DNA of 64,000 nt from NCBI GenBank assembly GCA_005502875.1, contig SCMV01000001.1, positions 1 to 64,000 on the forward strand, written 5' to 3'. A program made the position numbers and the translations under genes. The stretch comes from Comamonadaceae bacterium 2PF. GTDB taxonomy: Bacteria; Pseudomonadota; Gammaproteobacteria; Burkholderiales; Burkholderiaceae_C. The notes beneath the pieces are model-generated. The model searched no databases. It was not told where the DNA came from and saw nothing but the letters and a program-made list of their open reading frames with translations. Positions 19,458-27,877 of the stretch are shown piece after piece (positions within the stretch are counted from its first letter, which is position 1; every line of letters starts with the position of its first letter).

Positions 19458-20509
19458 CCGCCCAGCAGGACGCGCCCGCGCCCCGCGTGCTGGACCCGCG
19501 CGCGCGCGATCGCATCCTCGTCACCGGCGGTGCGGGCTTCCTGGGGCGGGTTCTGGTCGAGCAGCTGCTCGAGCGCACCGCTTCCACGGTGGTCGTGTTC
19601 GCCTTGCCGCAGGAGCCGGTGCCGCCGACCTGGGCGCAGCGCTGGGGCGATCGCGTGGTGGTGCAGCGCGGCGACATCACCTCGGCCGCCGATGTGGCGC
19701 AAGGCATGGCGGGCTGCCAGTGGTGCTTTCACCTCGCCGCGCTGGTGGGCGATGCCGGGCGCGACGAAGACCACCAGCGCGTGACCGTCGGGGGCACCGC
19801 CCACGTCTTCGAGGCAGCGCTGGCGCAAGGTGCGGCCGTGATGCTGGTCACCAGCATCTGCGCTTACGGCGACGCCATCCAACGTGGCCCTTGCACCGAA
19901 GACGTCGCGCCCGGCCTCGGGCAAGGCCCATACGGCCGGGCCAAGCAAGGGCAGGAGGCGCTGGCACGGCGCCACATGGCGCAGGGCGTGCAAGTGTGTG
20001 TCGTGCGACCGGCCAACATCATCGGGCCGGGCTCGGGGCCCTGGGTCATCGACGCGGCCGAGGCTTTGCGACAAGGCTTGCCTGCGCTGATCGGCGGTGG
20101 GCGGGGCAACGCGGCCCTGGCCGGCGTCGACAACGTGGCCGACTTCCTGGTGCACGCGGCCATGCACCCGCGCGCCTGGGGCCAGGCCTTCCATGTGCAC
20201 GACGGCTTGCCCCTGACCTGGCGCGACTACTTCAACGACCTCGCTCGGCTGCTGGGTACGCCGCCGCCCAAATCGGTGCCCCGTGTCCTGGCCTACCTGG
20301 GGGCGCGCCTGACGGAGCCCGTGTTCAAGCGCCTGTGGCCGCGCAAACGCCCGCCGGTCACCACCGAAGCGCTCAACCTCATCGCCTGGGACAGCCGCTT
20401 CCCGCTCGACCGCGCGCGGGCGCTGGGTTGGCAGCCGAAGGTCGATCACGCCACGCAGATGGCGCGGATTGGGGAGTGGCTGGCGAGGGGCGATCGGTCC
20501 GGTGTGTGA
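19454..20509 (+). CDS. NAD(P)-dependent epimerase/dehydratase (extended SDR)
   Basis: 351 residues. It has an extended Rossmann motif (ILVTGGAGFLGRVLVEQLL at about residues 22-40), FHLAALVGD, a Ser in VTSICAYGD and the YGRAK catalytic Tyr/Lys. The C-terminal half (VHDGLPLTWRDYFNDLARLLG) resembles the 3-beta-hydroxysteroid dehydrogenase/sterol-4-carboxylate branch, so oxidation of a cyclic or lipid alcohol is plausible. The start overlaps the preceding stop by four bases. The last ~150 bases have a second, degenerate copy at 21338-21491. Confidence 0.87.
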   Translation: MTAQQDAPAPRVLDPRARDRILVTGGAGFLGRVLVEQLLERTASTVVVFALPQEPVPPTWAQRWGDRVVVQRGDITSAADVAQGMAGCQWCFHLAALVGDAGRDEDHQRVTVGGTAHVFEAALAQGAAVMLVTSICAYGDAIQRGPCTEDVAPGLGQGPYGRAKQGQEALARRHMAQGVQVCVVRPANIIGPGSGPWVIDAAEALRQGLPALIGGGRGNAALAGVDNVADFLVHAAMHPRAWGQAFHVHDGLPLTWRDYFNDLARLLGTPPPKSVPRVLAYLGARLTEPVFKRLWPRKRPPVTTEALNLIAWDSRFPLDRARALGWQPKVDHATQMARIGEWLARGDRSGV

Positions 20510-20524
20510 GCCGTTTGCTCATCA

Positions 20525-20614
20525 TCTGTCACACCTCCGGTGAGGTGCTTCGGCGAGAATGCGGGCGCGGTCCATCACGGCCCCCAGTCAAACCACATTC
20601 ACGGAGGAACCACC
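20525..20614 (+). promoter_or_regulatory. Upstream region shared by the two PEP-CTERM genes (copy 1)
   Basis: TCTGTCACA (20525-20533), GCTT (20547-20550) and GAATGCGG (20557-20564) recur upstream of the oppositely oriented gene at 21499-22170 with exactly the same spacing. Both copies then end in the same CACGGAGGAACC ribosome-binding segment. Equal spacing suggests a kept promoter or operator. Between the blocks, copy 1 also has the inverted repeat CACCTC-CGGT-GAGGTG, which copy 2 lacks. Confidence 0.5.
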
Positions 20615-21295
20615 ATGCTGTCGAGTCGACACGCTCTTTGCACTGCCTTGTTTTGCCTGGCCAGCTCCCTGGCCCCTGTCACAAGCCATGCCGCCGAGTG
20701 GCGCGTCGTGAGCTTCGACGTCGATCTTCTCAGCTTGGGTGGGGCCTCTTGGACTCCGACCTTGCAGGACGCGAAGCTGTCCGGCACGGTGCTGACCTTT
20801 GACGATGGGGCGTACCGAGATGACGTTGCTTCTGGTTTGGCTGGTCCCGCGACGCCGAGCGGTTGGTCCAGCTGGAGGCTCTCCTTGTCCTCGGGTTGGG
20901 GCGGGGCCACGGCGCCCCCCTCCGTCGACTTGTCCGCCATGACGGCGCGCTTCGACAGCGCGACGCTCACGATGTTGGAGTTTTATCCGGGTGATCGGGA
21001 CACCTGGGTTTCAATTAAGCTTCCGTTCTTCTATGCCATGGGGCTGGATGAAGCGGTACCGATCACCCAGATCGGCGAGGGGCAGTACCAAGCCGCTTGG
21101 CAGATTCATTCGACGATGAGCGACTCGGCGCATGCCTCTTACATGCCGCTGTATGCGGTCAGCCTGCGTTTCGAGTCGGTCTCAACGCCCACGCCTGCCG
21201 TGCCGGAGCCCACGTCTGGTTTCATGGCTCTGGCCGGCATTGGTGCGGTGGCCTGGGCTCGCCGCCGTCGGGCCCGCCACATCTCGGCGACCTGA
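20615..21295 (+). CDS. PEP-CTERM sorting-signal protein (copy 1)
   Basis: 226 residues. A signal peptide (ALCTALFCLASSLAPVTSHA) is followed by a beta-rich extracytoplasmic domain and a C-terminal tripartite PEP-CTERM tail: VPEPTSG, the hydrophobic FMALAGIGAVAWA, then RRRRAR. Such tails are recognised and cleaved by exosortase, sending the protein to the cell surface or exopolysaccharide matrix; no exosortase gene is in this window. GGAGG at 20603-20607 supports the ATG. It is a paralogue of the minus-strand gene at 21499-22170 (shared segment GLDEAVPIT), about one-third identical by eye. Its stop codon lies inside a copied piece of the thioesterase gene end. Confidence 0.85.
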   Translation: MLSSRHALCTALFCLASSLAPVTSHAAEWRVVSFDVDLLSLGGASWTPTLQDAKLSGTVLTFDDGAYRDDVASGLAGPATPSGWSSWRLSLSSGWGGATAPPSVDLSAMTARFDSATLTMLEFYPGDRDTWVSIKLPFFYAMGLDEAVPITQIGEGQYQAAWQIHSTMSDSAHASYMPLYAVSLRFESVSTPTPAVPEPTSGFMALAGIGAVAWARRRRARHISAT

Positions 21296-21491
21296 TCAGT
21301 CGTTCTCGCGCGGCATCAGGAAGTGCCCGCGCGCCTGCACCACCGAGGCGCTCAACCTGATCGCCAGGGACAGCCTCTTTCCGCTCGATCGCGCGCGGGC
21401 GCTGGGTTGGCAGCCGAAGGTCGATCACGCCACGCAGATGGCGCGCATCGGGGCCTGGCTGGTGGAGCGGGGGCCTTCGGTGCGCGCTTGA
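21291..21491. pseudogene. Chimeric duplication scar: thioesterase 3' end joined to epimerase 3' end
   Basis: Bases 21291-21345 repeat the 3' end of the thioesterase gene (22287-22341) with about one difference. Bases 21338-21491 repeat the 3' end of the epimerase gene (20359-20509) at over 90% identity by eye across the first 120 bases. The two pieces meet in CACCACCG (21338-21345), which is also present at 22334-22341 and 20359-20366. The result is the join expected of a tandem duplication by short-homology recombination. The epimerase-like reading frame remains open to a stop at 21489-21491 but has no start of its own. Confidence 0.85.
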
Positions 21492-21498
21492 GGCCGAT

Positions 21499-22170
21499 TC
21501 AAGCGGCTGCGACCGCGCGCTTCTGGCGGCGACGCACCAGGCCCACCGCGCCGAGGCCCGCCAGCGCCATCCAGGCCGACGAGGCCTCGGGGACCGGGGC
21601 GTAGCTCCAGGGTGTGCCCTCCGGGAAGGCCACGAAGGTCAGCTTGACCGAGTACAGCGGGCCGAGGGGGCTCGCTTGTGTCTGCCACGAGGCCTGATAG
21701 CGACCGCCACCCAGTGCCGTGATGGGCACCGCTTCGTCCAGCCCCAAAACAGCCTTGAACGACTTGCCGTGCTGCCAGCCAATCTTGCCCTCGTACTGCG
21801 CGTAGGCCTCCCAGAACTCCAGGCTGCTGAAGTCCGCGCGCAGGTTTGTCAGGTCGATGGAGGGCGCGGCCCCGGCGCTTGGCATGAAGCGAAGCCACCA
21901 TTGTGACCAGTAGCCGTATCGATCTTCGATCGTGCCCCACACCGCGTGGTCGTCGCCATAGGGCTGAAACTGGTTGTCCTGAAAGGGGGCGCCTGCGTTG
22001 GGCATCTTGGCGTGGAGCTCTGGCCCCCACCAGGATTGGCGCGGCCCCTGAGAAATCTCATCAACCGTGGCGTCGACCATGCGCCATTGCTCTGCCAGGG
22101 CCGGGCTGTTTGCCAGGGCGCCAACGCCGCCGAGCAGGCAGGCAAGGATCAGCCGTTTGGGTGGATTCAT
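21499..22170 (-). CDS. PEP-CTERM sorting-signal protein (copy 2)
   Basis: 223 residues from MNPPKRLILACLLGG. It has a signal peptide (cleavage probably after SPALA), a beta-rich domain sharing APSIDL and GLDEAVPIT with copy 1, and a C-terminal tail VPEASSAWMALAGLGAVGLV followed by RRRQKR. The motif reads VPEA rather than VPEP, a tolerated variant of PEP-CTERM. The ribosome-binding segment CACGGAGGAACC is the same as in copy 1. The reading direction is opposite to copy 1, and its stop is seven bases from the epimerase-derived scar. The middle of the protein (WWGPELHAKMPNAGAPFQDN) has no counterpart in copy 1. Confidence 0.82.
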   Translation of the reverse strand: MNPPKRLILACLLGGVGALANSPALAEQWRMVDATVDEISQGPRQSWWGPELHAKMPNAGAPFQDNQFQPYGDDHAVWGTIEDRYGYWSQWWLRFMPSAGAAPSIDLTNLRADFSSLEFWEAYAQYEGKIGWQHGKSFKAVLGLDEAVPITALGGGRYQASWQTQASPLGPLYSVKLTFVAFPEGTPWSYAPVPEASSAWMALAGLGAVGLVRRRQKRAVAAA

Positions 22171-22255
22171 GGGGTTCCTCCGTGATTTGTGGTGTGGGAG
22201 ACATCGATCTCCGCACCGCATTCTGCGGCAAGCCCCCCCGGTGAGTTGTGACAGA
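22171..22255 (-). promoter_or_regulatory. Upstream region shared by the two PEP-CTERM genes (copy 2)
   Basis: On the minus strand TCTGTCACA (22255-22247), GCTT (22233-22230) and GAATGCGG (22223-22216) occur with the same spacing as upstream of the gene at 20615. This region lies between copy 2 and the thioesterase stop codon. Confidence 0.5.
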
Positions 22256-22291
22256 TGGCACGGCCCGGACTGGGCCGCGCCGTGGGCCTGA

Positions 22292-23314
22292 TCAGTCGTT
22301 CTCGCGCGGCATCAGGAAGTGCCCGCGTGCCTGCACCACCGGGCGCGACGGGTCGTCCTGCCACAGCGACACCATGACCAGCGCCACGCGGTTGCCCTGG
22401 CGCACCGTCGTGCTCTGCGCGAAGGTGTCGATGGGCTTGGCCGAGCGCATGTAGGCGATGGCGAAGTCCACGCTGCGCGGGATGGCGGCCAGCGTCGGGT
22501 TGGTGGCCAACAGGTGCAGCACCATGGCGGTCTCGCCAAAGCCCGCCAGCACGCCGCCGTGCAACGCCGGCAGCACCGGGTTGCCGATCAGCTCGGCCTT
22601 GTAGGGCATGCGGAACACCGGGCCAGCGTCGATCTGAGGCTGTTGGTGCACGTTCAGGAAGTCGACGTAGGGCGAGCGGCCCACCGGCACGGCCAGCGTC
22701 TCGGGCACGTCGGCCGCTCGGCTGACGAAGACCTGGCTGGGCTCGACCGAGGCGGGCGCGATCAGCGATGAGGCGGCTTCGGCGGGCGTCGGGCGGGCGG
22801 GCTTGTTGGGCGCTGGGCTTTGTGCCTCGGCGCTCGCCGCAGCACCTGCCGCAGGCAGGTCCTTGCGGCGCGTGGCGGCCGTGGCGCGCATGAAGGTGGC
22901 GTACACCGTGGCCACCGGCTCGCTCTGGCCGGGCTGCCTCAATTCGCCGCGCACGAAGGCCACGCTGCGCGACAGGCGGTGGCACTCGGCGTGGCAGATC
23001 AGGTCGGTTTCTGCCACCGGCGGGCGCAGGTAGTCCATGCGCAAATCCAGCGTGGCGTAGGGCTCGATCTGCTCCATGGCGCAGCTCACGGCCACGCCGC
23101 AGGCGGTGTCGGCCAGCACGCTCAGGCAACCTGGGTGGATGAGTTTGCGCTCGGCGTCACCCGTCCAGGTGCTGCGCGCGGGCAGCAGCAGGCTGGCGCG
23201 GCCAGGGCCGATGTCGGTCAGCGTCATGCCCGACGCCATGGCGTAGGGGATGCCGGAGATGACGGCCTGGGCCCAGGCCAGGCGGTCGTTGCCCGTGAAA
23301 ATGCTCATGGTCAC
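22292..23314 (-). CDS. Double-hotdog thioesterase (PaaI-like)
   Basis: 340 residues with two hotdog folds joined by an Ala/Pro-rich linker (about residues 150-200). The first half has HPGCLSVLADTACGVAVSCAM, the PaaI-type 'G...D...' active-site helix (Asp in LADTACG). The second half has LPALHGGVLAGFGETAMVLHL, where Glu takes the Asp position. The family hydrolyses acyl-CoA thioesters in the cytoplasm. It converges on the epimerase across the PEP-CTERM insertion. Its 3' end is partly duplicated at 21291-21345. Start MTMSIF at 23314; a second ATG two codons later is possible. Confidence 0.85.
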   Translation of the reverse strand: MTMSIFTGNDRLAWAQAVISGIPYAMASGMTLTDIGPGRASLLLPARSTWTGDAERKLIHPGCLSVLADTACGVAVSCAMEQIEPYATLDLRMDYLRPPVAETDLICHAECHRLSRSVAFVRGELRQPGQSEPVATVYATFMRATAATRRKDLPAAGAAASAEAQSPAPNKPARPTPAEAASSLIAPASVEPSQVFVSRAADVPETLAVPVGRSPYVDFLNVHQQPQIDAGPVFRMPYKAELIGNPVLPALHGGVLAGFGETAMVLHLLATNPTLAAIPRSVDFAIAYMRSAKPIDTFAQSTTVRQGNRVALVMVSLWQDDPSRPVVQARGHFLMPREND

Positions 23315-23327
23315 TGTTCAACGCGGT

Positions 23328-23795
23328 TCAGGGAGAACCCGCATTGTCGCACATGCCTGACCATTGCGTCAGCGGCATGACCTCCAGGCCCGTGAGCTTC
23401 CTCGCACGTCCGGCCAGTTTGAGCAGCGCAGCGTCCTTGCTCAGCAGCCATGTCGCGCCCACGTGCAGCGCCAGGTCGATGAAGACCTGGTCGTCCGGGT
23501 CTTTGCAGCGCAGGGGGCCGCGCGGCGGCTCGTCCACGAAGGTGGCGTGCTGGAACACCGTCAGCGTGAGCATCGGGTCGGGTTGCCAGGGCTTGAAGTA
23601 ACTGCGTGGCCAGACCTGGTGCCACTCCTGCTCCATCGACGGGCAGGCCAGCCAGCGCAGGCGCCCGCTCAGGATGCCTTGGGCGATGGGGTGCGCGGCC
23701 GGATCCTTGAAGACTCGCCAGTCCAGCAGGGCGTTGGTGTCGAGGATGACGATGGGCGCGGCGGCGCTCTCGGGGGCGGCGGTCAGGGCGTTCAT
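23328..23795 (-). CDS. PIN-domain protein (VapC-like ribonuclease fold)
   Basis: 155 residues from MNALTAAPES. The first PIN acidic residue is in VILDTNALLDW (Asp at about residue 19), and later acidic positions lie in CKDPDDQVFIDLAL and LLSKDAALLKL. This matches the 'PIN family putative toxin' branch (metal-dependent RNase). No antitoxin-like gene adjoins it: the upstream neighbour on this strand is far away and the downstream one is the thioesterase, 13 bases from its stop. It may therefore be an orphan toxin or an RNA-processing nuclease. An in-frame ATG at 23843 would add 16 residues without family support. Confidence 0.78.
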   Translation of the reverse strand: MNALTAAPESAAAPIVILDTNALLDWRVFKDPAAHPIAQGILSGRLRWLACPSMEQEWHQVWPRSYFKPWQPDPMLTLTVFQHATFVDEPPRGPLRCKDPDDQVFIDLALHVGATWLLSKDAALLKLAGRARKLTGLEVMPLTQWSGMCDNAGSP

Positions 23796-23877
23796 GTCCC
23801 GCCATTGTCGCCATGTCGAGGAGCCCTCCCGGGGGCCGGTCACCGGTTCGTTCTTCGTCGCTGGCTTGGGCTTGGCC

Positions 23878-26463
23878 TCAGTCGCCCACCGGCAGGCCCA
23901 GTCGCCTGCGAAACCGCGTCAGGTCGAGCGCGCTGATGCGGCCATCGCCGTCCATGTCTGCAGCAGGCAGGAAGGCAGGCTGTCCGACCGATGAGCCGTA
24001 GGCTTGACGGATGATGGCCTCGTCGAGCGCATCGACACGGCGGTCGCCGTTGAAGTCGGCGTCGCAGGCGTTGCCAAAGCCGTCGCCGTCCGAATCCAGC
24101 TGAGACGGGTTGGTGGTTTTCGGGCAGTTGTCGACGTGGTCGGCGATGCCGTCGCGATCGGTGTCGGCCACGCCCATGCCCAGGCCCGATCGGATCCACT
24201 GATCCAGCAGGGCCACGCCAGTTTCGTCAACGAGGTTGCGACCCAGCGGGGGCATGCGACCGGTCTCCAGCATGTGGGTGCGCAGGCTGACGATGGACAG
24301 ATCGGGTCGGCCCGGTGCGATCAGCCTGGCGCCATCGACGCCGAAGTTGGTTTGCGTGGGCTCGACGCCGATGGCGCCCATGGCGGTTGCGGGCGTGGTG
24401 AAGCGGAAGTCTTCCGGCCCGCGACCTGGCCCGCCAGGCTGGTGGCACATGGCGCAGTTGGCATGCAGGTAGGAGCGCGCTCGAGCGTCCAGCGCCTTCG
24501 ATCTGTCACCAGGGCTCGGCAGCGTCGCCAGGAACGCAGGCGCCTCGCTCAGGGGGGCGTCGAACAGGCCGATGTGGTTGAGCGTGCTCAGTTGGTTGGC
24601 CATGCGGCCTGTGGCGTGATAGCTGGCTGTGCGGTTGAGTTGGCCGGTCTCCAGGCCCAGCGATCGCCCTGCCACCTCGGTGTGGCAAGCCATGCATTGC
24701 GCCCGACTGGGGTAGTGCCAGGTCTGGGTGCCGACCTGCTTGACCTTGGCCGACTCCAGCAGGCGTGCGTCGCTCTGGTCTTCGGACCACTCGTAGGTGT
24801 AGCCGCTCCAGTCGCCGTCGGTGTGACGCACCAGGAAGCGGGTCTCGATCAGGCGGCCCTCCAGCCGAAAGTGTTTGATCAAGACCGAGCCGATCGGCAG
24901 CGTCCAGTCGCCGTTGGCCTCGATGTGGATCTGTTTGCCATCGGGCAAGGCCAGGAAGCGCTCCTTGCTCGCCCCGTCGGACCACAGCGGCGAATTGACC
25001 TCAAAGGGCAGCACGCCCGAGGCAGGTTGCCAGGCGCGTTGCGCATCGAAGCAGCCTGTTTGCGACAAGAGCGGAGGCAAGGAAGAAGGCTCACGAGCGC
25101 CGGAGGGGCCGATCGCCATCAAAGACCAGCCCACGGACAGGAACAGTTCGTCCTTTTCGTCGCGGCCAAAAATGGTCGGGTAGCCGGAGACCTGAGCCAG
25201 TTGCTGCCGAAGGTATTGCCCGCTCTCGTTTTGCTTGAGCGCGTACACCTTGCCCGAGACATCGGCGAACACGAACCGGCCTTTGAGGTCGGGGATGGCG
25301 TCACCGTGGTACACGAAGCCGCCGATCACCGCGTTGCCGGCGCCGCTGTCGTCGTGCTCGTACACGAGGGCCGCCTCAGACAGGCCCGAGCGAACGCACG
25401 GGACCCAGTTCGTGCACTGGTTGCCCTCCAGGATGGGCCAGCCGTGGTTGCCGCCCTTGACCACCCGGTTGACCTCTTCAAACGCGCCTTCACCGACGTC
25501 GCCCACCCAGATGTCGCCGCTCACGCGGTCGATGGTCCAACCCCAGGGGTTGCGAAAGCCCAGGGCGAAGATTTCCGGCCTGGCCCCCGCCCGGGACACG
25601 AAGGGGTTGCTCGGTGGCACGGCGTAGCCCGTTGGGGGGCTGACGTCGATGCGGATCATCTTGCCCAGCAGGCTGCCCAGGTCTTGCACGGCGGTGTGTT
25701 GCCGCCCGTCACCGAAGGCCGCGTACAGGAAGCCGTCCGGCCCGAACTGCAGCGAGCCACCCCAGTGCAGCGCCGACGTCCGTGGCACCCGGATGAGCAC
25801 CTCTTCGGAATCCTTGTCCAGCGTGAGCCCGTTGTCGCGGCTGATGAAGCGGGAGATGCGCCCCTCGGTGGCCGTGCCGGTGGCACTGGTCCCGCTGTAG
25901 TAAACGTAGACCTGAGCGTTGACCGCGAAGTTCGGGTGCATGACCAGGCTGAGCAGGCCCATCTCGCCCTGGTTGCCTTGAACCGCGGTCTGGACCCGAT
26001 CGCGCAGGTCCACGAAGTCCCCGGCGGGGCTGAACGAGCCGCCTTGTCGGCTGAAGCGTTTGATCACGCCTGCGCGGTCGACCAGGTACCACTTGCTGGG
26101 GTCGTTGGGCGCGCGGGCCATGCCCACCGCGCCAAAGCCCACGTTCGAGATGGCCCGGCTCAAGGACACGCTGGCCTGCTCGACGGGGCGCTCCGGGGCG
26201 TGGCAGGTGGCGTTGGGCGGACGGGTGTCCAGGCCCGGGGGGGATTCGTTGGGGTCGCCAGGCGTGGGTGAAGTCGGCACGCCCGGGACACTGGGCGCAA
26301 CAGGGGTTGATCCGAGCGCGTTGGTGGCTGGGGGCAGGGTGGGCGTGGTGGAACCGCTGCCCCGGATCAGTGCGGTGGCGGCCATCACGCCTCCCACCAG
26401 GCACAACAACACCCATGCACCCTTTGACACGGCCGATCGGCCGAGCTTGCGCGTCCCTGGCAT
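23878..26463 (-). CDS. Sugar dehydrogenase - cytochrome-like - calcium-repeat fusion protein
   Basis: 861 residues. After an N-terminal membrane segment (GAWVLLCLVGGVMAATALI) and a Thr/Pro-rich spacer comes a six-bladed glucose/sorbosone dehydrogenase-type propeller at about 95-420 (motifs ALHWGGSLQFGPDGFLYAAF, ALGFRNPWGWTIDR, VGDVGEGAFEEVNRV), a fold that usually binds PQQ. A middle region carries two heme-binding CxxCH motifs, CMACH (about 588) and CAMCH (about 668). The C-terminal ~95 residues are acidic thrombospondin-3/dockerin-like calcium loops (DTDRDGIADHVDNCP, DSDGDGFGNACDADFNGDRR, ADMDGDGRISALD). It probably oxidises a sugar or alcohol outside the inner membrane and passes electrons through its own heme sites; the substrate is unknown. 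Confidence 0.82.
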   Translation of the reverse strand: MPGTRKLGRSAVSKGAWVLLCLVGGVMAATALIRGSGSTTPTLPPATNALGSTPVAPSVPGVPTSPTPGDPNESPPGLDTRPPNATCHAPERPVEQASVSLSRAISNVGFGAVGMARAPNDPSKWYLVDRAGVIKRFSRQGGSFSPAGDFVDLRDRVQTAVQGNQGEMGLLSLVMHPNFAVNAQVYVYYSGTSATGTATEGRISRFISRDNGLTLDKDSEEVLIRVPRTSALHWGGSLQFGPDGFLYAAFGDGRQHTAVQDLGSLLGKMIRIDVSPPTGYAVPPSNPFVSRAGARPEIFALGFRNPWGWTIDRVSGDIWVGDVGEGAFEEVNRVVKGGNHGWPILEGNQCTNWVPCVRSGLSEAALVYEHDDSGAGNAVIGGFVYHGDAIPDLKGRFVFADVSGKVYALKQNESGQYLRQQLAQVSGYPTIFGRDEKDELFLSVGWSLMAIGPSGAREPSSLPPLLSQTGCFDAQRAWQPASGVLPFEVNSPLWSDGASKERFLALPDGKQIHIEANGDWTLPIGSVLIKHFRLEGRLIETRFLVRHTDGDWSGYTYEWSEDQSDARLLESAKVKQVGTQTWHYPSRAQCMACHTEVAGRSLGLETGQLNRTASYHATGRMANQLSTLNHIGLFDAPLSEAPAFLATLPSPGDRSKALDARARSYLHANCAMCHQPGGPGRGPEDFRFTTPATAMGAIGVEPTQTNFGVDGARLIAPGRPDLSIVSLRTHMLETGRMPPLGRNLVDETGVALLDQWIRSGLGMGVADTDRDGIADHVDNCPKTTNPSQLDSDGDGFGNACDADFNGDRRVDALDEAIIRQAYGSSVGQPAFLPAADMDGDGRISALDLTRFRRRLGLPVGD

Positions 26464-26685
26464 CCTGGTTTTCTCCGCTGCGTTGGACTTCGTTCAACCG
26501 ACCAGGCCAGCGCCAGATCGGAGGTGCAGGAAGCGAACTGCGCGCGCTCACCGCAGCGCTCAAATTGTCAGAATTGATGCGTGACGTCCAGCGGGAAATT
26601 GTTGCAGCATGTCATGGCGGTCGTTGCATCGACCGCGTTGACCGTGCCTCGCACTCAGGCCCGAACGGCGCCAAGGCCTCGTGCG

Positions 26686-27825
26686 TCAGGCACAGGCGCT
26701 GGCGATCACGCCACCACCCAGGCAAACATCGCCCTGGTAGAGCACGGCCGACTGGCCGGGTGTGACGGCCCATTGCGCGTGCGGGAACCGCAAGGCCAGC
26801 GTTTGCGCACTTGCGCCTGTGACCTCGCAGGCTGCATCGGCCTGGCGATACCGCGTTTTGGCGGCCATCGGCTGCACGCCCACCGCCGGGCCGCGCCCAT
26901 CGACCCAGCTCAGGTCGTCGGCCACCAGCGTGTGCTGCTGCAGCCAGGGGTGCTCGTGGCCTTGCACCACGTACAGCGTGTTCGTTTCCAGGTCCTTGCG
27001 GGCGACGAACCATGGTTCGTGCTCACCACCCCCGCGCGGCGCGCCCTTGTCTTTCACGCCACCGATGCCGATGCCCTTGCGTTGGCCCAGCGTGTAGAAG
27101 CTCAGGCCCACGTGCTCGCCCAGCTTGCGACCCTTGTCGTCCTTGATGGGGCCGGGTTCGTTGGCCAGGTAGCGGTTGAGGAACTCGCGGAAGGGCCTCT
27201 CGCCGATGAAGCAGATGCCCGTCGAGTCTTTTTTGCGGGCGTTGGGCAGCTTGATCTCGCTGGCGATGCGGCGCACCTCGGTCTTGGGCAGCTCGCCCAC
27301 CGGGAACATCGTCTTGGACAGCTGCGCCTGGTTCAGGCGGTGCAGGAAGTAGCTCTGGTCCTTCAGCGGGTCGAGGCCCTTGAGCAGCTCGAAGCGCTGG
27401 CCGCCATCGAACGACGCATCGGCCACGCCGCGCACCCGCGCGTAGTGCCCGGTGGCGATCTTCTCGGCGCCCAGGCGCATGGCGTGGTCCAGGAAAGCCT
27501 TGAACTTGATCTCGGCGTTGCACAGCACGTCCGGGTTGGGCGTGCGCCCGGCCTGGTACTCGCGCAGGAACTCGGCGAAGACGCGGTCCTTGTAGTCGGC
27601 CGCGAAGTTCACGTGTTCGATCTCGATGCCGATGACGTCGGCCACCGAGGCGGCGTCCAGGAAATCCTGGCGCGACGAGCAGAACTCGCTGTCGTCGTCG
27701 TCTTCCCAGTTCTTCATGAAGATGCCGATGACCTCGTGGCCCTGTTGCTTGAGCAACCAGGCCGAGACGGCCGAGTCCACCCCGCCACTGAGGCCGACGA
27801 CGACACGTTGGGGGCGGATGGACAT
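26686..27825 (-). CDS. mnmA: tRNA-specific 2-thiouridylase MnmA
   Basis: 379 residues. It thiolates the wobble uridine (U34) of tRNA-Lys, -Glu and -Gln. The PP-loop SGGVDS lies at residues 13-18. The two catalytic cysteines are in NPDVLCN (Cys102) and STGICFIGE (Cys205). Family blocks GHYAR and [18 protein letters not shown] are intact. The nudJ-like gene lies 52 bases upstream in the same direction, the same pairing as in E. coli, and supports the call. Confidence 0.97.
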   Translation of the reverse strand: MSIRPQRVVVGLSGGVDSAVSAWLLKQQGHEVIGIFMKNWEDDDDSEFCSSRQDFLDAASVADVIGIEIEHVNFAADYKDRVFAEFLREYQAGRTPNPDVLCNAEIKFKAFLDHAMRLGAEKIATGHYARVRGVADASFDGGQRFELLKGLDPLKDQSYFLHRLNQAQLSKTMFPVGELPKTEVRRIASEIKLPNARKKDSTGICFIGERPFREFLNRYLANEPGPIKDDKGRKLGEHVGLSFYTLGQRKGIGIGGVKDKGAPRGGGEHEPWFVARKDLETNTLYVVQGHEHPWLQQHTLVADDLSWVDGRGPAVGVQPMAAKTRYRQADAACEVTGASAQTLALRFPHAQWAVTPGQSAVLYQGDVCLGGGVIASACA

Positions 27826-27877
27826 GGGGTGCGGGGGCAGTCAGGGGGCCCGCGGCGAGAACCGGGGCCAGCCGCTC

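Noticed and set aside
20524-20570. Sigma-54 (-24/-12) promoter for the PEP-CTERM gene
   Set aside because: The GG-N10-GC spacing is not present in either copy of the shared upstream block.
21132-21491. A 119-codon plus-strand frame across the duplication scar as a gene
   Set aside because: It reads through the PEP-CTERM gene in another frame into the epimerase fragment; it is a by-product of the join.
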